The notes under the pieces were generated by a model that saw only the letters and a list, made by a program, of their open reading frames with translations, did not search any database and had not been told where the DNA came from. Position numbers and translations under genes: made by a program. 59,941 bases of DNA, from the NCBI GenBank assembly GCA_002491115.1, contig DKVI01000110.1, forward strand, positions 1 through 59,941, given 5' to 3'. Position 1 is the first letter of the stretch. Each line of letters starts with the position of its first letter. Of this stretch, positions 1 through 8,239 are shown piece after piece. This DNA comes from Lachnospiraceae bacterium UBA7182. Lineage in GTDB: Bacteria; Bacillota; Clostridia; Lachnospirales; Lachnospiraceae.

Positions 1-205
1 GCACTGTATCAAGAATTACGGAAAGGACAGCTATCCCACAGAGCAGGGCTTTGTACCTGAGAATGTATTCCTTGAGAGACTGCCGTCGATCGCAGCCAAT
101 GCGATTCTGGATGCTTGTACAGGTTCCAACCCCCGTCAGCCGAGCCAGGAAGAGATGGAAAAACTGCTTAAGTGCTGCTACTATGATACTGACGTAGATT
201 TCTAA
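1..205 (+). CDS. Iron-containing alcohol dehydrogenase, C-terminal end (partial)
   Basis: Only the last 67 codons are in the window; the gene enters from the left edge and stops at TAA 203-205. The tail contains an ACTGSNPRQPS stretch followed by an acidic helix, which matches the C-terminal ending of iron-dependent (type III) alcohol dehydrogenases and the alcohol-dehydrogenase half of AdhE, where a CTG-NPR motif precedes the final helix. These enzymes reduce aldehydes to alcohols with NAD(P)H. The substrate and whether the gene is stand-alone or an AdhE fusion cannot be judged from the fragment. A terminator follows directly. Confidence 0.6.
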   Translation, partial: HCIKNYGKDSYPTEQGFVPENVFLERLPSIAANAILDACTGSNPRQPSQEEMEKLLKCCYYDTDVDF

Positions 206-232
206 ATTGGACGGAAAATAATTTAGATTTTG

Positions 233-265
233 CACCTGTTGCCGTCACTGGCAGCAGGTGTTTTT
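233..265 (+). terminator. Rho-independent terminator
   Basis: An 11-bp stem (233-243 with 250-260, one G-U pair) and a six-base loop are followed by five T. It ends the alcohol dehydrogenase gene and separates it from the XdhC-like gene. Confidence 0.85.
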
Positions 266-301
266 AAAAAATATGAAAACTTGGATTAGGAGATGTTCTG
301 C

Positions 302-1321
302 ATGAAACAAGACCTGCTGCAATTAATTATCAAAACATTGAAGGCGGAAAAGCCTTTGATTATTGTCTGTGTCCTGGCAAGTTCGGGTTCTACCCCCAGA
401 GGTTCCGGCGCTACCATGCTTGTCTTTGAAGACGGCCATACAGAGGGGACGATCGGGGGCGGAGCAGTGGAACATGCCGCTGAGCTTCACGCGAAAAAGC
501 TGTTACAGGACAAATTATCCGATACGGTAGGCTATTGCCTGAATAAAAATGATGTGGCGGATCTTGGAATGATATGCGGGGGAGATGTTACGGTATATTT
601 CCAGTATCTGAACGGGAAAGAGGCGCTTCCTATGTTTGAGTACCTGGAAGAAGCTTACCGTCAGAACAGAGAGTCTTGGTTAATTCGTAAGATAGAAAAC
701 AAATCCGTGACTTCCATGGGAGTCTATGATAAGGCAGGCCTGCATTTTGGAGAAGGGATTGAGCAGGAGAAGCTGCCGTCTCTGATCAGGCCGGGCGCTG
801 TCTATCTTCAGGGAGAACCGGCCTATTATGCGGAGCCGGTGGCGCAGGCGGGAATTGTCTATGTGTTTGGCGGGGGCCATGTATCCCAGGAACTGGTTCC
901 GATGCTGGCACATGTGCATTTTCCGGTAGTTGTATTTGAGGACAGAGAAGCTTTCGCCGACTCGGCGCTGTTTCCGGGGGCCTATGATGTGATCCTGGGT
1001 GATTTTAAAGATATTTTTGCTTCGGTTACCTTGTCGGAGCAGGATTATGTAGTGATCATGACCCGTGGGCATCAGGCCGATTTTGAAGTCCTGGCCCAGG
1101 CCCTGAAGAAACCTTTAAGTTATATTGGATGTATTGGAAGCCGCAGTAAGATAGCGGCGACAAAAGAGCGTTTGCAGGCGCTTGGATACCCTGATGACTG
1201 TTATGACAGGGTTCATTCTCCCATTGGCATTGATATCAAAGGAGAGACACCGGAGGAGATCGCAGTCAGTATTACTGCGGAGCTGATCCTTCACAGAGCT
1301 TCTTTGAATCCTGATATTTGA
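302..1321 (+). CDS. XdhC/CoxI family protein
   Basis: 339 residues. XdhC-family proteins bind molybdenum cofactor and help mature or sulfurate molybdenum hydroxylases such as xanthine dehydrogenase. The N-terminal part has the family signature GSTPRGSGATM and a GGGAVE stretch; the C-terminal half is a Rossmann domain with VFGGGHVSQEL and ends with the typical GIDIKGETPEEIA motif. The start at 302 is preferred over the in-frame ATG at 293 because AGGAG at 288-292 sits nine bases before 302 but touches 293. It stands alone between two terminators, with no molybdenum hydroxylase gene nearby, so its client enzyme must be elsewhere. Confidence 0.85.
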   Translation: MKQDLLQLIIKTLKAEKPLIIVCVLASSGSTPRGSGATMLVFEDGHTEGTIGGGAVEHAAELHAKKLLQDKLSDTVGYCLNKNDVADLGMICGGDVTVYFQYLNGKEALPMFEYLEEAYRQNRESWLIRKIENKSVTSMGVYDKAGLHFGEGIEQEKLPSLIRPGAVYLQGEPAYYAEPVAQAGIVYVFGGGHVSQELVPMLAHVHFPVVVFEDREAFADSALFPGAYDVILGDFKDIFASVTLSEQDYVVIMTRGHQADFEVLAQALKKPLSYIGCIGSRSKIAATKERLQALGYPDDCYDRVHSPIGIDIKGETPEEIAVSITAELILHRASLNPDI

Positions 1322-1378
1322 TGTATAACAATTCAGAAGTCCGAACCGGTACTTTTGATTGTTGCCTTACCTATTTTT

Positions 1379-1428
1379 TGTGCATAAAAAGCGGGAACCA
1401 TACATGTGGTTCCCGCTTTTTATGCACA
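1379..1428. terminator. Bidirectional terminator with perfect 22-bp arms
   Basis: Bases 1379-1400 and 1407-1428 are exact inverted complements around the loop TACATG. Both flanks of the GC core are A/T runs, so it can work in both directions. It lies inside the open frame that continues upstream of the subtilase, showing that the protease must start downstream. Confidence 0.9.
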
Positions 1429-1491
1429 GAATTTTTGTTATTTTCATATTTTATAAGATATAATCCATTCATTGGGGAGGATTTTGCAAAA

Positions 1492-3198
1492 ATGACATGC
1501 CGGGAAAAGATTATGTCCGAAGATTATGTTGATTATATATGGAAAGGCGATTCCAGGCTGCTTATCCCGTATTTACAGTCTATGGGGATATGCGCCCAAT
1601 ATATCAATCAGGATTTTATAACTCTTTATGTTGACCGGGCATCGTTGGGAGCTGCGCAAAGGCTGCTGGTGGGTGATTATGCGCTCCCTGGCTGCCATAC
1701 GCTTTTAAATCCGGAGAGTTTGGAACAGACAGGCATACTGGCGATTCAAAATCAGCCTGCATTGGGCTTAAAAGGCACAGGCGTGATTATCGGTTTTATG
1801 GATTCTGGTATTGCTCTGGAAAATGATGTGTTTCGTACAGAAGACGGGAAAACCCGTGTGCTGGAACTGTGGGATCAGACAGATCAGACAGGCACGCCTC
1901 CTGAGGATATTCAATTTGGAAGTGTGTATACCGCCGAACAGATTGACACGATGCTTGCAGAAGGACGGACTGATCTGCCGGGAGCCGACCAGATCGGACA
2001 CGGGACGAAAGTGGCGGCGATTGCTGCCGGGTCAGAATCTGAGGACGGACAGTTTTTCGGTGCGGCTCCGGAGGCACAGATTGCTTTTGTAAAGCTAAAG
2101 CAGGCAAAAGCGTATACCCGCCAGATTCAACAGATTCCCCAGAATGTGGTGGCTTATGAAGAATCAGATATTATGCTGGCGATCCGGTATTTGGATATGC
2201 TGGCGACAAGGGAGAATAAACCGCTGGTAATTTGTATCGCGTTAGGAAGCAATACAGGAGGGCATACGGGTTCCACTCCCCTCGGCATCTATCTGAATGA
2301 GTTTGCCAGAAGTGTAGGCCGGGCGGCTGTGGTCGCTGCCGGCAATGAAGGAAACCAGGGACATCACTTTTTCGGCGTGGTTCCCAGTGTACCCGGTTAT
2401 CTGGATGTGGAACTGCGAGTGGGGGAAGAGGAAGAAAAAGAAGGGTTTCAGCTAAATCTGTGGGGGAATGCCCCCGGAATATTTTCTGCCCAGGTGATCT
2501 CGCCGTCGGGAGAGGTCATTCCCCGCTCTTATCATGGTACGCTGGACAGGCGGCGGTATGATTTTGTGTTTGAAACCACAGTATTGGATGTCCAGTATGA
2601 ACTGTCAGAATTTATATCCGGGGACGAGCGGCTTTTATTCACGTTCCGAAAGCCCACCCAGGGTGTTTGGCGGCTGCGCATTTTCGCCTCCGGAAATTTG
2701 GAGAATAGTTTCCATATGTGGCTGCCTGTGAGTGATTTTATAAGCCCGGGTACTTACTTTTTGCGCCCGGATCCCAACACGACGGTCACGGAGCCGGGCA
2801 ACGCCGACTATGTGCTGACCATGGGAGGATACGACAGCGGGACGTTCGGCATCTGGCTGGACTCCAGCAGAGGGTATACGAGGAACAATGAGGTAAAACC
2901 GGATTTGGTTGCACCGGCGGTCAACGTGCAGACCGTGGACCGGTTCGGCAATCCCGCCACGCTGATGGGAACCAGCGCGTCCGCCGCCGTAGGCGCAGGC
3001 GCCTGTGTACTTTTGATGGAATGGGGGATTGTACGGCAGAACGCGCCTACGATGGACGGCGTGATCATACAGAGATTCTTGATCCGGGGAGCAAAAAGGC
3101 CGGGTACCTATAAGTATCCCAACCAAAGTTGGGGATACGGGATTCTGGACTTGTACGGAGGATTCCAGGCTCTAAGAAACATGGCGTCGGGAGGATAA
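1492..3198 (+). CDS. S8 family serine peptidase, Csp-like subtilase
   Basis: 568 residues. Subtilisin-type protease with the full triad: Asp104 in GFMDSGIA, His170 in GHGTKVAA and Ser495 in GTSASAA. About 150 residues are inserted between the conserved Asn region (AAGNEGN) and the Ser, as in the Csp proteases that process germination factors in clostridia and their many paralogs in gut Clostridia. No signal peptide is visible and an N-terminal segment of about 90 residues may be a propeptide. The start at 1492 follows GGGGAGG with an 11-base gap; the open frame reaches 1318 but crosses a strong terminator. A role in spore germination is an inference from family resemblance only. Confidence 0.85.
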   Translation: MTCREKIMSEDYVDYIWKGDSRLLIPYLQSMGICAQYINQDFITLYVDRASLGAAQRLLVGDYALPGCHTLLNPESLEQTGILAIQNQPALGLKGTGVIIGFMDSGIALENDVFRTEDGKTRVLELWDQTDQTGTPPEDIQFGSVYTAEQIDTMLAEGRTDLPGADQIGHGTKVAAIAAGSESEDGQFFGAAPEAQIAFVKLKQAKAYTRQIQQIPQNVVAYEESDIMLAIRYLDMLATRENKPLVICIALGSNTGGHTGSTPLGIYLNEFARSVGRAAVVAAGNEGNQGHHFFGVVPSVPGYLDVELRVGEEEEKEGFQLNLWGNAPGIFSAQVISPSGEVIPRSYHGTLDRRRYDFVFETTVLDVQYELSEFISGDERLLFTFRKPTQGVWRLRIFASGNLENSFHMWLPVSDFISPGTYFLRPDPNTTVTEPGNADYVLTMGGYDSGTFGIWLDSSRGYTRNNEVKPDLVAPAVNVQTVDRFGNPATLMGTSASAAVGAGACVLLMEWGIVRQNAPTMDGVIIQRFLIRGAKRPGTYKYPNQSWGYGILDLYGGFQALRNMASGG

Positions 3199-3214
3199 AG
3201 TTTGTTGAAACCAT

Positions 3215-3242
3215 TTGACAACCATACGAAACATGTTAAAAT
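3215..3242 (+). promoter_or_regulatory. SigA-type promoter of the GntR-icd operon
   Basis: TTGACA at 3215-3220 and TAAAAT at 3237-3242 with a 16-base spacer, about 70 bases before the GntR start. Confidence 0.7.
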
Positions 3243-3253
3243 GGAAATTGCGT

Positions 3254-3282
3254 GGAGCAGGCGCGTTTTTGGTGTCTGCTCC
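3254..3282 (+). promoter_or_regulatory. Inverted repeat in the GntR-icd leader
   Basis: GGAGCAG at 3254-3260 pairs perfectly with CTGCTCC at 3276-3282, just downstream of the promoter. It may be an RNA hairpin or a binding site for the GntR product; no U-run follows, so it is not a terminator. Confidence 0.4.
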
Positions 3283-3312
3283 GGGTGGATGATGCAGGAG
3301 GCGTAAAAGACA

Positions 3313-3993
3313 ATGGATGAAAGGCAGGGCGCCACAGAAAGACGCGACAGATACTCTCTTCGGGGCAAAGTGTACGAGCAGATCCGGGAGGATATTTTAA
3401 ACGGCAGATATGAGCAGAATACGGAGCTGAAAGAAGCGGCGATCGGCGCGGAATTAGGCGTCAGCAGAACTCCGGTGCGGGAGGCTCTGCGGCAGCTGGA
3501 ACTGGAAGGACTGGTGAATATTGTTCCCAACCGGGGGGCTTATGTAAATAAGATCACGGCCAAGGACGTGCGGGATATCTATGTGATCCGGTCCATGCTG
3601 GAGGGGCTCTGCGCCAGATGGGCCACAGAGCATATCACCAAAGAGCAGCTGGAAAGCATGGAGGAAACACTCTGCCTGTCAGAATATCATACGCGGAAGG
3701 AAAACTATGATAAGCTCTATGAACTGGACAGCCTGTTTCATGAGCAGCTGTACAGCGCGGGCGGCAGCCGGATTTTAAATCATGTGCTGTCGGATTTTCA
3801 CGATTATGTCAAACGTGCCAGGAAGGCGTCGATTGCCTCGGAAGGCCGTTCGGTAAAATCGACCCAGGAACACAGAGCGATCTTTGAGGCGGTCAAGGCA
3901 GGAGACGCGGACCAGGCGGAAGAACTGGCCAGACTGCATATCCGGCATACAATCGAGAGCATCCGCCTGCATGGTCTTGAGCAAATTCTGTAA
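3313..3993 (+). CDS. GntR family transcriptional regulator (FadR/FCD subfamily)
   Basis: 226 residues. The N-terminal winged helix-turn-helix shows the GntR pattern, with GVSRTPVREALRQLE as recognition region, followed by an all-helical FCD effector-binding domain from about residue 85. FCD regulators usually sense small organic acids. AGGAGG lies 12 bases before the ATG. It is followed after 39 bases by an isocitrate dehydrogenase gene with no terminator between, so it probably controls its own operon in response to a TCA-related acid; this last point is inference. Confidence 0.9.
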   Translation: MDERQGATERRDRYSLRGKVYEQIREDILNGRYEQNTELKEAAIGAELGVSRTPVREALRQLELEGLVNIVPNRGAYVNKITAKDVRDIYVIRSMLEGLCARWATEHITKEQLESMEETLCLSEYHTRKENYDKLYELDSLFHEQLYSAGGSRILNHVLSDFHDYVKRARKASIASEGRSVKSTQEHRAIFEAVKAGDADQAEELARLHIRHTIESIRLHGLEQIL

Positions 3994-4032
3994 AAATAAC
4001 TGTAAATCTGGTAAGAGGAGTTACATATCATT

Positions 4033-5247
4033 ATGAAAAAAATTCAGATGACGACACCGTTGGTGGAGATGGACGGGGACGAAATGACCAGAGTCCTCTG
4101 GCAGATGATCAAAGAAGAACTTCTGCTGCCCTTTGTGGACTTAAAGACAGAATATTACGACCTTGGGTTAAAGAACCGGGATCAGACGGACGACCAGGTG
4201 ACCGTTGACGCGGCCCATGCCACCAAAAAATACGGCGTGGCGGTAAAATGCGCCACGATCACGCCCAACGCGACCCGGATGGAAGAATACGGCTTAAAAA
4301 AGATGTGGAAAAGTCCCAACGGCACCATCCGCGCGATCCTGGACGGGACGGTCTTTCGCACGCCGGTGCTGGTAAAGGGAATCGAACCTTATGTAAGGAC
4401 ATGGAAAAAACCCATCACCCTGGCGCGCCATGCCTACGGGGATGTGTATAAAGCGTCGGAGATGTCCATTCCGGGTCCCGGAAAAGCAGAGCTTGTCTAT
4501 ACAGCCGAAGACGGCAGTACAACTTCCGAACTGGTTCATACCTTTGACGGTCCGGGTATCGTGCAGGGAATGCACAATCTGGACAGTTCCATTGAAAGCT
4601 TTGCAAAGAGCTGTTTTCAGTATGCTCTGGATGCAAAGCAGGACGTATGGTTCGCGGCCAAAGATACCATATCCAAAAAATATGACCACCATTTTAAAGA
4701 TATTTTCCAGGAAATCTACGAAAAAGAATATAAAAAAGCATTTGAAAAGGCAGGCATTACCTATTTTTATACACTGATCGACGACGCGGTGGCCCGGGTG
4801 ATCAAATCCGAGGGCGGTTTTATCTGGGCATGTAAAAATTATGACGGCGACGTTATGAGCGATCTGGTGGCTACGGCTTTCGGTTCCCTGGCTATGATGA
4901 CTTCCGTGCTGGTATCCCCGGAAGGATATTACGAGTATGAGGCGGCCCACGGGACCGTGCAGAGGCACTATTATAAGCATCTAAAAGGAGAAGAGACATC
5001 CACCAATTCCATCGCCACGATTTTCGCCTGGAGCGGCGCGCTTAGAAAACGCGGCGAACTGGACGGTCTTGAGAAGCTTACGCATTTCGCGGATCTTCTG
5101 GAAAAAGCTTCCATACAGACCATCGAGAACGGAAAGATGACCAAAGACCTGGCGCTGATCACAAAGCTTAAGAATGTGACCGTCTTAAACTCCGGCGCAT
5201 TTATCAAAGAAGTGCGCAGACAGTTAGAGACAATGTTGCAGGCATAA
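4033..5247 (+). CDS. icd: NADP-dependent isocitrate dehydrogenase
   Basis: 404 residues, the normal length of the eukaryote-type homodimeric NADP enzyme. It oxidises isocitrate to 2-oxoglutarate and supplies NADPH and glutamate precursor. The N-terminus (VEMDGDEMTRVLW), ATITPNATRMEEYGL, the substrate-binding WKSPNGTIR stretch and AAHGTVQRHY near the C-terminus are all family signatures. AGAGGAG precedes the ATG by about 13 bases. Co-transcribed with the upstream GntR regulator. In anaerobic Clostridia this enzyme usually serves a biosynthetic half-cycle. Confidence 0.95.
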   Translation: MKKIQMTTPLVEMDGDEMTRVLWQMIKEELLLPFVDLKTEYYDLGLKNRDQTDDQVTVDAAHATKKYGVAVKCATITPNATRMEEYGLKKMWKSPNGTIRAILDGTVFRTPVLVKGIEPYVRTWKKPITLARHAYGDVYKASEMSIPGPGKAELVYTAEDGSTTSELVHTFDGPGIVQGMHNLDSSIESFAKSCFQYALDAKQDVWFAAKDTISKKYDHHFKDIFQEIYEKEYKKAFEKAGITYFYTLIDDAVARVIKSEGGFIWACKNYDGDVMSDLVATAFGSLAMMTSVLVSPEGYYEYEAAHGTVQRHYYKHLKGEETSTNSIATIFAWSGALRKRGELDGLEKLTHFADLLEKASIQTIENGKMTKDLALITKLKNVTVLNSGAFIKEVRRQLETMLQA

Positions 5248-5293
5248 AAAGATACCCCCCGCCATATATTAGAACAAATATGGGAGGGGTATA
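5244..5293 (+). promoter_or_regulatory. Candidate SigE promoter and SD-masking hairpin before spoIVA
   Basis: ATA at 5244-5246, a 16-base gap and CATATATT at 5263-5270 resemble a sigma-E promoter (ATA, then CATACA-T), the mother-cell class that drives spoIVA in Bacillus. Independently, bases 5252-5267 can pair imperfectly with 5278-5292, which would bury the GGGAGGGG ribosome binding site in a hairpin in any transcript reading through from icd. A transcript started at the candidate promoter would begin near 5277 and lack the left arm. No U-run follows, so a terminator role is unlikely. Confidence 0.45.
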
Positions 5294-5296
5294 TCA

Positions 5297-6787
5297 ATGG
5301 ATACGATTCAAAGCCAGAAAGAATTTCATCTATACAATGATATTAAAGAGCGCACCAAAGGAGAGGTGTACATAGGCGTAGTTGGTCCGGTCCGCACAGG
5401 AAAATCCACGTTTATCAAACGGTTTATGGACCTTTTAGTGCTTCCCAATATGGAGGATGCCCATGAGAGGGAGCGCGCCACGGACGAACTGCCCCAGTCG
5501 GCGGCGGGCAAGACGATCATGACCACAGAGCCGAAATTTGTGCCGAAAGAAGCTGTGGAGATCAATGTGGACGGAAAAATCCCTGTAAAAATCCGCCTGA
5601 TCGACTGTGTGGGTTATATGGTGGAAGGCGCTTCCGGCCATCTGGAGAACAATACGGAACGGATGGTCAAAACCCCCTGGTCCGGGGAAGAAATTCCTTT
5701 TACAAAAGCGGCGGAACTGGGGACCCATAAGGTCATCCACGACCATTCCACCATAGGGATTGTCGTCACCTGTGACGGAAGCTTCGGAGAAATACCGGTG
5801 GAAAACTATCGGGCGGCGGAGGAAAGGACCATCGATGAGCTGAAAAAACTGAAAAAACCTTTCGTTATTCTTTTGAATACTACAAGGCCTTTCAGCGAGA
5901 ACGTCCGCGGACAGGCAGAAGAAATGTTCCGTAAATACCAGATACCGGTGCTGCCGGTAAACTGCGAGCAGTTGAAAAAAGAAGACATTACCATGATCCT
6001 GGAGCAGGTGCTTTTAGAATTTCCTTTGACAGAGGTGGAATACCAGATGCCCCGCTGGGTGGAGATGCTTCCGATCCATCATCCGGTCAAGCAGGAGATC
6101 GTCGCGAAAGTACTGGAGATGATGGAAGAATTTCATGTGCTTCGGGATATCGGGCTTGCCAACACAGACTGCGCGGGTCCGTCTGTGAGCCGTATGAAAC
6201 TTGACAGGGTGGCGTTGAGTACAGGAACCGCCGTCTATTCCATCGATATGGAAGAAAACTGTTATTATCAGATGTTAAGTGAACTGACCGGTATGGAACT
6301 GAGAGACGAATATGACCTGATGGAGCAGTTAAGAGAACTTTCAGCCATGCAAAAAGAATATGGTAAGGTTATAAAAGCCATGGACGCGGTGCGTCAGAAA
6401 GGATACGGCATGGTGCTGCCGGAGAAGGAAGAAATCGCCATGGAGGACCCGATGCTGATCCACCAGGGCGGCAAATACGGCGTGAAATTAAAAGCGCTCT
6501 CGCCGTCCGTCCATATGATCCGTGCCAATATCGAGACGGAGATTGCGCCCATTGTGGGCAGCGAGCAGCAGGCCAAGGATCTGATTCAGTATATCCAGGA
6601 CGGAAAGGAGCAGGAAGAAGGGATCTGGCAGATCAATATATTCGGAAAGACCATCGAAGAGCTGGTGGAGGACGGCATCCGAAGCAAGCTCTATCAGATC
6701 GGGGAAGAAAGCCAGGTAAAGCTTCAGGATACCATGCAGAAGATCGTCAACGACTCCAACGGCGGTCTGGTATGCATCATTATTTAA
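5297..6787 (+). CDS. spoIVA: Stage IV sporulation protein A (spore coat morphogenetic ATPase)
   Basis: 496 residues, close to the 492 of the Bacillus protein. SpoIVA hydrolyses ATP to polymerise into the base layer of the spore coat on the outer forespore membrane. The Walker A region GPVRTGKST lies at residues 30-38, followed by the conserved ERERATDELPQSAAGKTIMT and LIDCVGYMV segments; the C-terminus SNGGLVCIII is the conserved tail needed for localisation. The SD GGGAGGGG sits about ten bases before the ATG. Its presence marks the organism as an endospore former. Confidence 0.97.
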   Translation: MDTIQSQKEFHLYNDIKERTKGEVYIGVVGPVRTGKSTFIKRFMDLLVLPNMEDAHERERATDELPQSAAGKTIMTTEPKFVPKEAVEINVDGKIPVKIRLIDCVGYMVEGASGHLENNTERMVKTPWSGEEIPFTKAAELGTHKVIHDHSTIGIVVTCDGSFGEIPVENYRAAEERTIDELKKLKKPFVILLNTTRPFSENVRGQAEEMFRKYQIPVLPVNCEQLKKEDITMILEQVLLEFPLTEVEYQMPRWVEMLPIHHPVKQEIVAKVLEMMEEFHVLRDIGLANTDCAGPSVSRMKLDRVALSTGTAVYSIDMEENCYYQMLSELTGMELRDEYDLMEQLRELSAMQKEYGKVIKAMDAVRQKGYGMVLPEKEEIAMEDPMLIHQGGKYGVKLKALSPSVHMIRANIETEIAPIVGSEQQAKDLIQYIQDGKEQEEGIWQINIFGKTIEELVEDGIRSKLYQIGEESQVKLQDTMQKIVNDSNGGLVCIII

Positions 6788-6808
6788 AAAAAGAAACAGG
6801 GAAAAAAG

Positions 6809-6849
6809 AAAGGACAGGAACGGTAAACAGGCCGCTTCTGTCCTTTTTT
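6809..6849. terminator. Terminator between convergent spoIVA and ROK genes
   Basis: An 11-bp stem (6809-6819 with 6836-6846, one wobble) is followed by a T-run on the plus strand, and an A-run lies on the left side, so it can serve both convergent genes. Confidence 0.8.
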
Positions 6850-6877
6850 CAGTACAACTGTTTTGGCGTCTGTACTT

Positions 6878-7999
6878 TCAGACGGCGTCCAGGAAAGCAC
6901 GGATAAAGGGGATTGCGGCGCCGGATGCCACGGCATCGTCCTCCTGTACGCCAATACGAAGAAAATTTTCCTGTTCCGGGAAAGCCGTACGGCTTTGCAC
7001 CTTCAAGAACAAAGTATCGATATCCTGCAGGGTCAGATAGGGTGCGATATGTCCGCCCAGGACAATGACACAGTCCAAAACCATGTGAATATTATTGAGC
7101 GCCATTGCCAGATCATCCAGATATTCATCCCATCGTCCGACTGCCAGGGGATCTTTCTTCCGAAGGCGGGAAAAAAAATCCGGCAGCGTCTCTCCCTGCG
7201 CCAGCACGGCGTTTGCCGAGCAGTAGCATTCCATGCACCCATTCTTTCCGCAATAGCAGAGCCGTCCGTCTTTTACCAGCGTCATATGTTCTACCGTTCC
7301 CGTACGCCCGGTCCGTCCCCGCTGGATTTGGCCGCGCATAACGATTGCGCCGCCCAGATGAGTGCCAAGGGAGAGGTAGATGACGTCGGTCAATTCCGGG
7401 TTGCGCCACAACTCCAGTTCGGCGGCGCATTCGGCGTCATGTATGAACCGAACCGGACAGGGAAGCTGTTCTGCCAGCGGCAGGACTGTCATATCCGTAC
7501 ACCCTAATATTTTTCCGTAAATTATCTTCCGCCCGTCTTCTGATACAAGTCCCTGTATTCCGATACCTGTCCCCAGCACTGTGTCGCTTTGTATGCCGGT
7601 ATTTTGTAAAAAGCCGCTGATAATCTTACCCAACGTTATGAAATATGTGTCCTCCTGAGAAAATACCAGGGGGACTTTTGTTTTTCCGGTCACTTCACCA
7701 TACAAATTGAGCAGCGCAACCGTTATATGATCAGCCAGAATTTCCACACCAACCGCGACCCGTGCATCCGCGCGGACGACATAGGCTGCGGCCTTTCGTC
7801 CGATGCCGGAGGCCAGCTGCCCCTGCGTTTCAATCAGATTTTCCTCCATCAGAGAAGTTAAATGTTGTGTCACTGTTGGCAGACTCATTTCCAATGTAGA
7901 GGCAATCCTGGACTTTGCTATACGCCGCTCCTGGTAGATTAGACGGTAGACATCCGTATAATTTTTTTTGCGGATGTCGTTCATTGAGATTTTTTCCAT
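6878..7999 (-). CDS. ROK family transcriptional repressor (NagC/XylR type)
   Basis: 373 residues. An N-terminal winged helix-turn-helix (about residues 10-70, with SRIASTLEMSLPTVTQHL) is followed by a ROK sugar-kinase-like domain. The phosphate loop at the start of that domain reads VGVEI, lacking the DxGxT of active ROK kinases, as expected for a regulator. A CYCGKNGCMECYC zinc motif is present. The SD AAAGGA precedes the start by eight bases. It is divergent from an SDR-symporter-EIIA operon and the intergenic space holds two dyad elements, so it most likely represses that operon and itself, with release by a sugar or sugar derivative. Confidence 0.9.
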   Translation of the reverse strand: MEKISMNDIRKKNYTDVYRLIYQERRIAKSRIASTLEMSLPTVTQHLTSLMEENLIETQGQLASGIGRKAAAYVVRADARVAVGVEILADHITVALLNLYGEVTGKTKVPLVFSQEDTYFITLGKIISGFLQNTGIQSDTVLGTGIGIQGLVSEDGRKIIYGKILGCTDMTVLPLAEQLPCPVRFIHDAECAAELELWRNPELTDVIYLSLGTHLGGAIVMRGQIQRGRTGRTGTVEHMTLVKDGRLCYCGKNGCMECYCSANAVLAQGETLPDFFSRLRKKDPLAVGRWDEYLDDLAMALNNIHMVLDCVIVLGGHIAPYLTLQDIDTLFLKVQSRTAFPEQENFLRIGVQEDDAVASGAAIPFIRAFLDAV

Positions 8000-8024
8000 A
8001 GAAATTCATCCTTTCAACAATTCA

Positions 8025-8057
8025 TTTTATTAAATAAATATATCTTATTTAATAAAA
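8025..8057. promoter_or_regulatory. Perfect 13-bp inverted repeat, probable ROK operator
   Basis: TTTTATTAAATAA at 8025-8037 and its exact reverse complement at 8045-8057 are separated by seven bases, directly upstream of the ROK gene. AT-rich dyads of this form are typical targets of ROK repressors; the assignment here is inference from position. Confidence 0.65.
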
Positions 8058-8187
8058 GAAAGCAATAACTTTTGCAGTGTTTTGCAAGAACACACGGGGT
8101 TATTGTGCATTGTTCACAAAAAATACATGCTAAATTTAGCTATTTTGCGGATTGAAAAGAAGGGGCTTTTACAGTAATATGTAAGTA

Positions 8188-8214
8188 CATTATATAAAAT
8201 CATTTTACATAATG
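8188..8214. promoter_or_regulatory. 27-bp near-perfect palindrome upstream of the SDR gene
   Basis: CATTATATAAAAT at 8188-8200 pairs with ATTTTACATAATG at 8202-8214 with one mismatch. It lies about 25 bases before the SDR start and overlaps the likely promoter. It differs from the other dyad, so it could be a second, weaker operator or the site of another regulator. Confidence 0.5.
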
Positions 8215-8239
8215 AAATACAAAAATGGAGGTAGTTACT

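Noticed and set aside
1318..1491. N-terminal extension of the subtilase frame up to 1318
   Set aside because: The extension runs through a perfect 22-bp terminator hairpin and has no SD or domain; the start at 1492 has a good SD.
5252..5292. Rho-independent terminator between icd and spoIVA
   Set aside because: The right arm is the spoIVA ribosome site and no T-run follows; a regulatory hairpin is a better reading.
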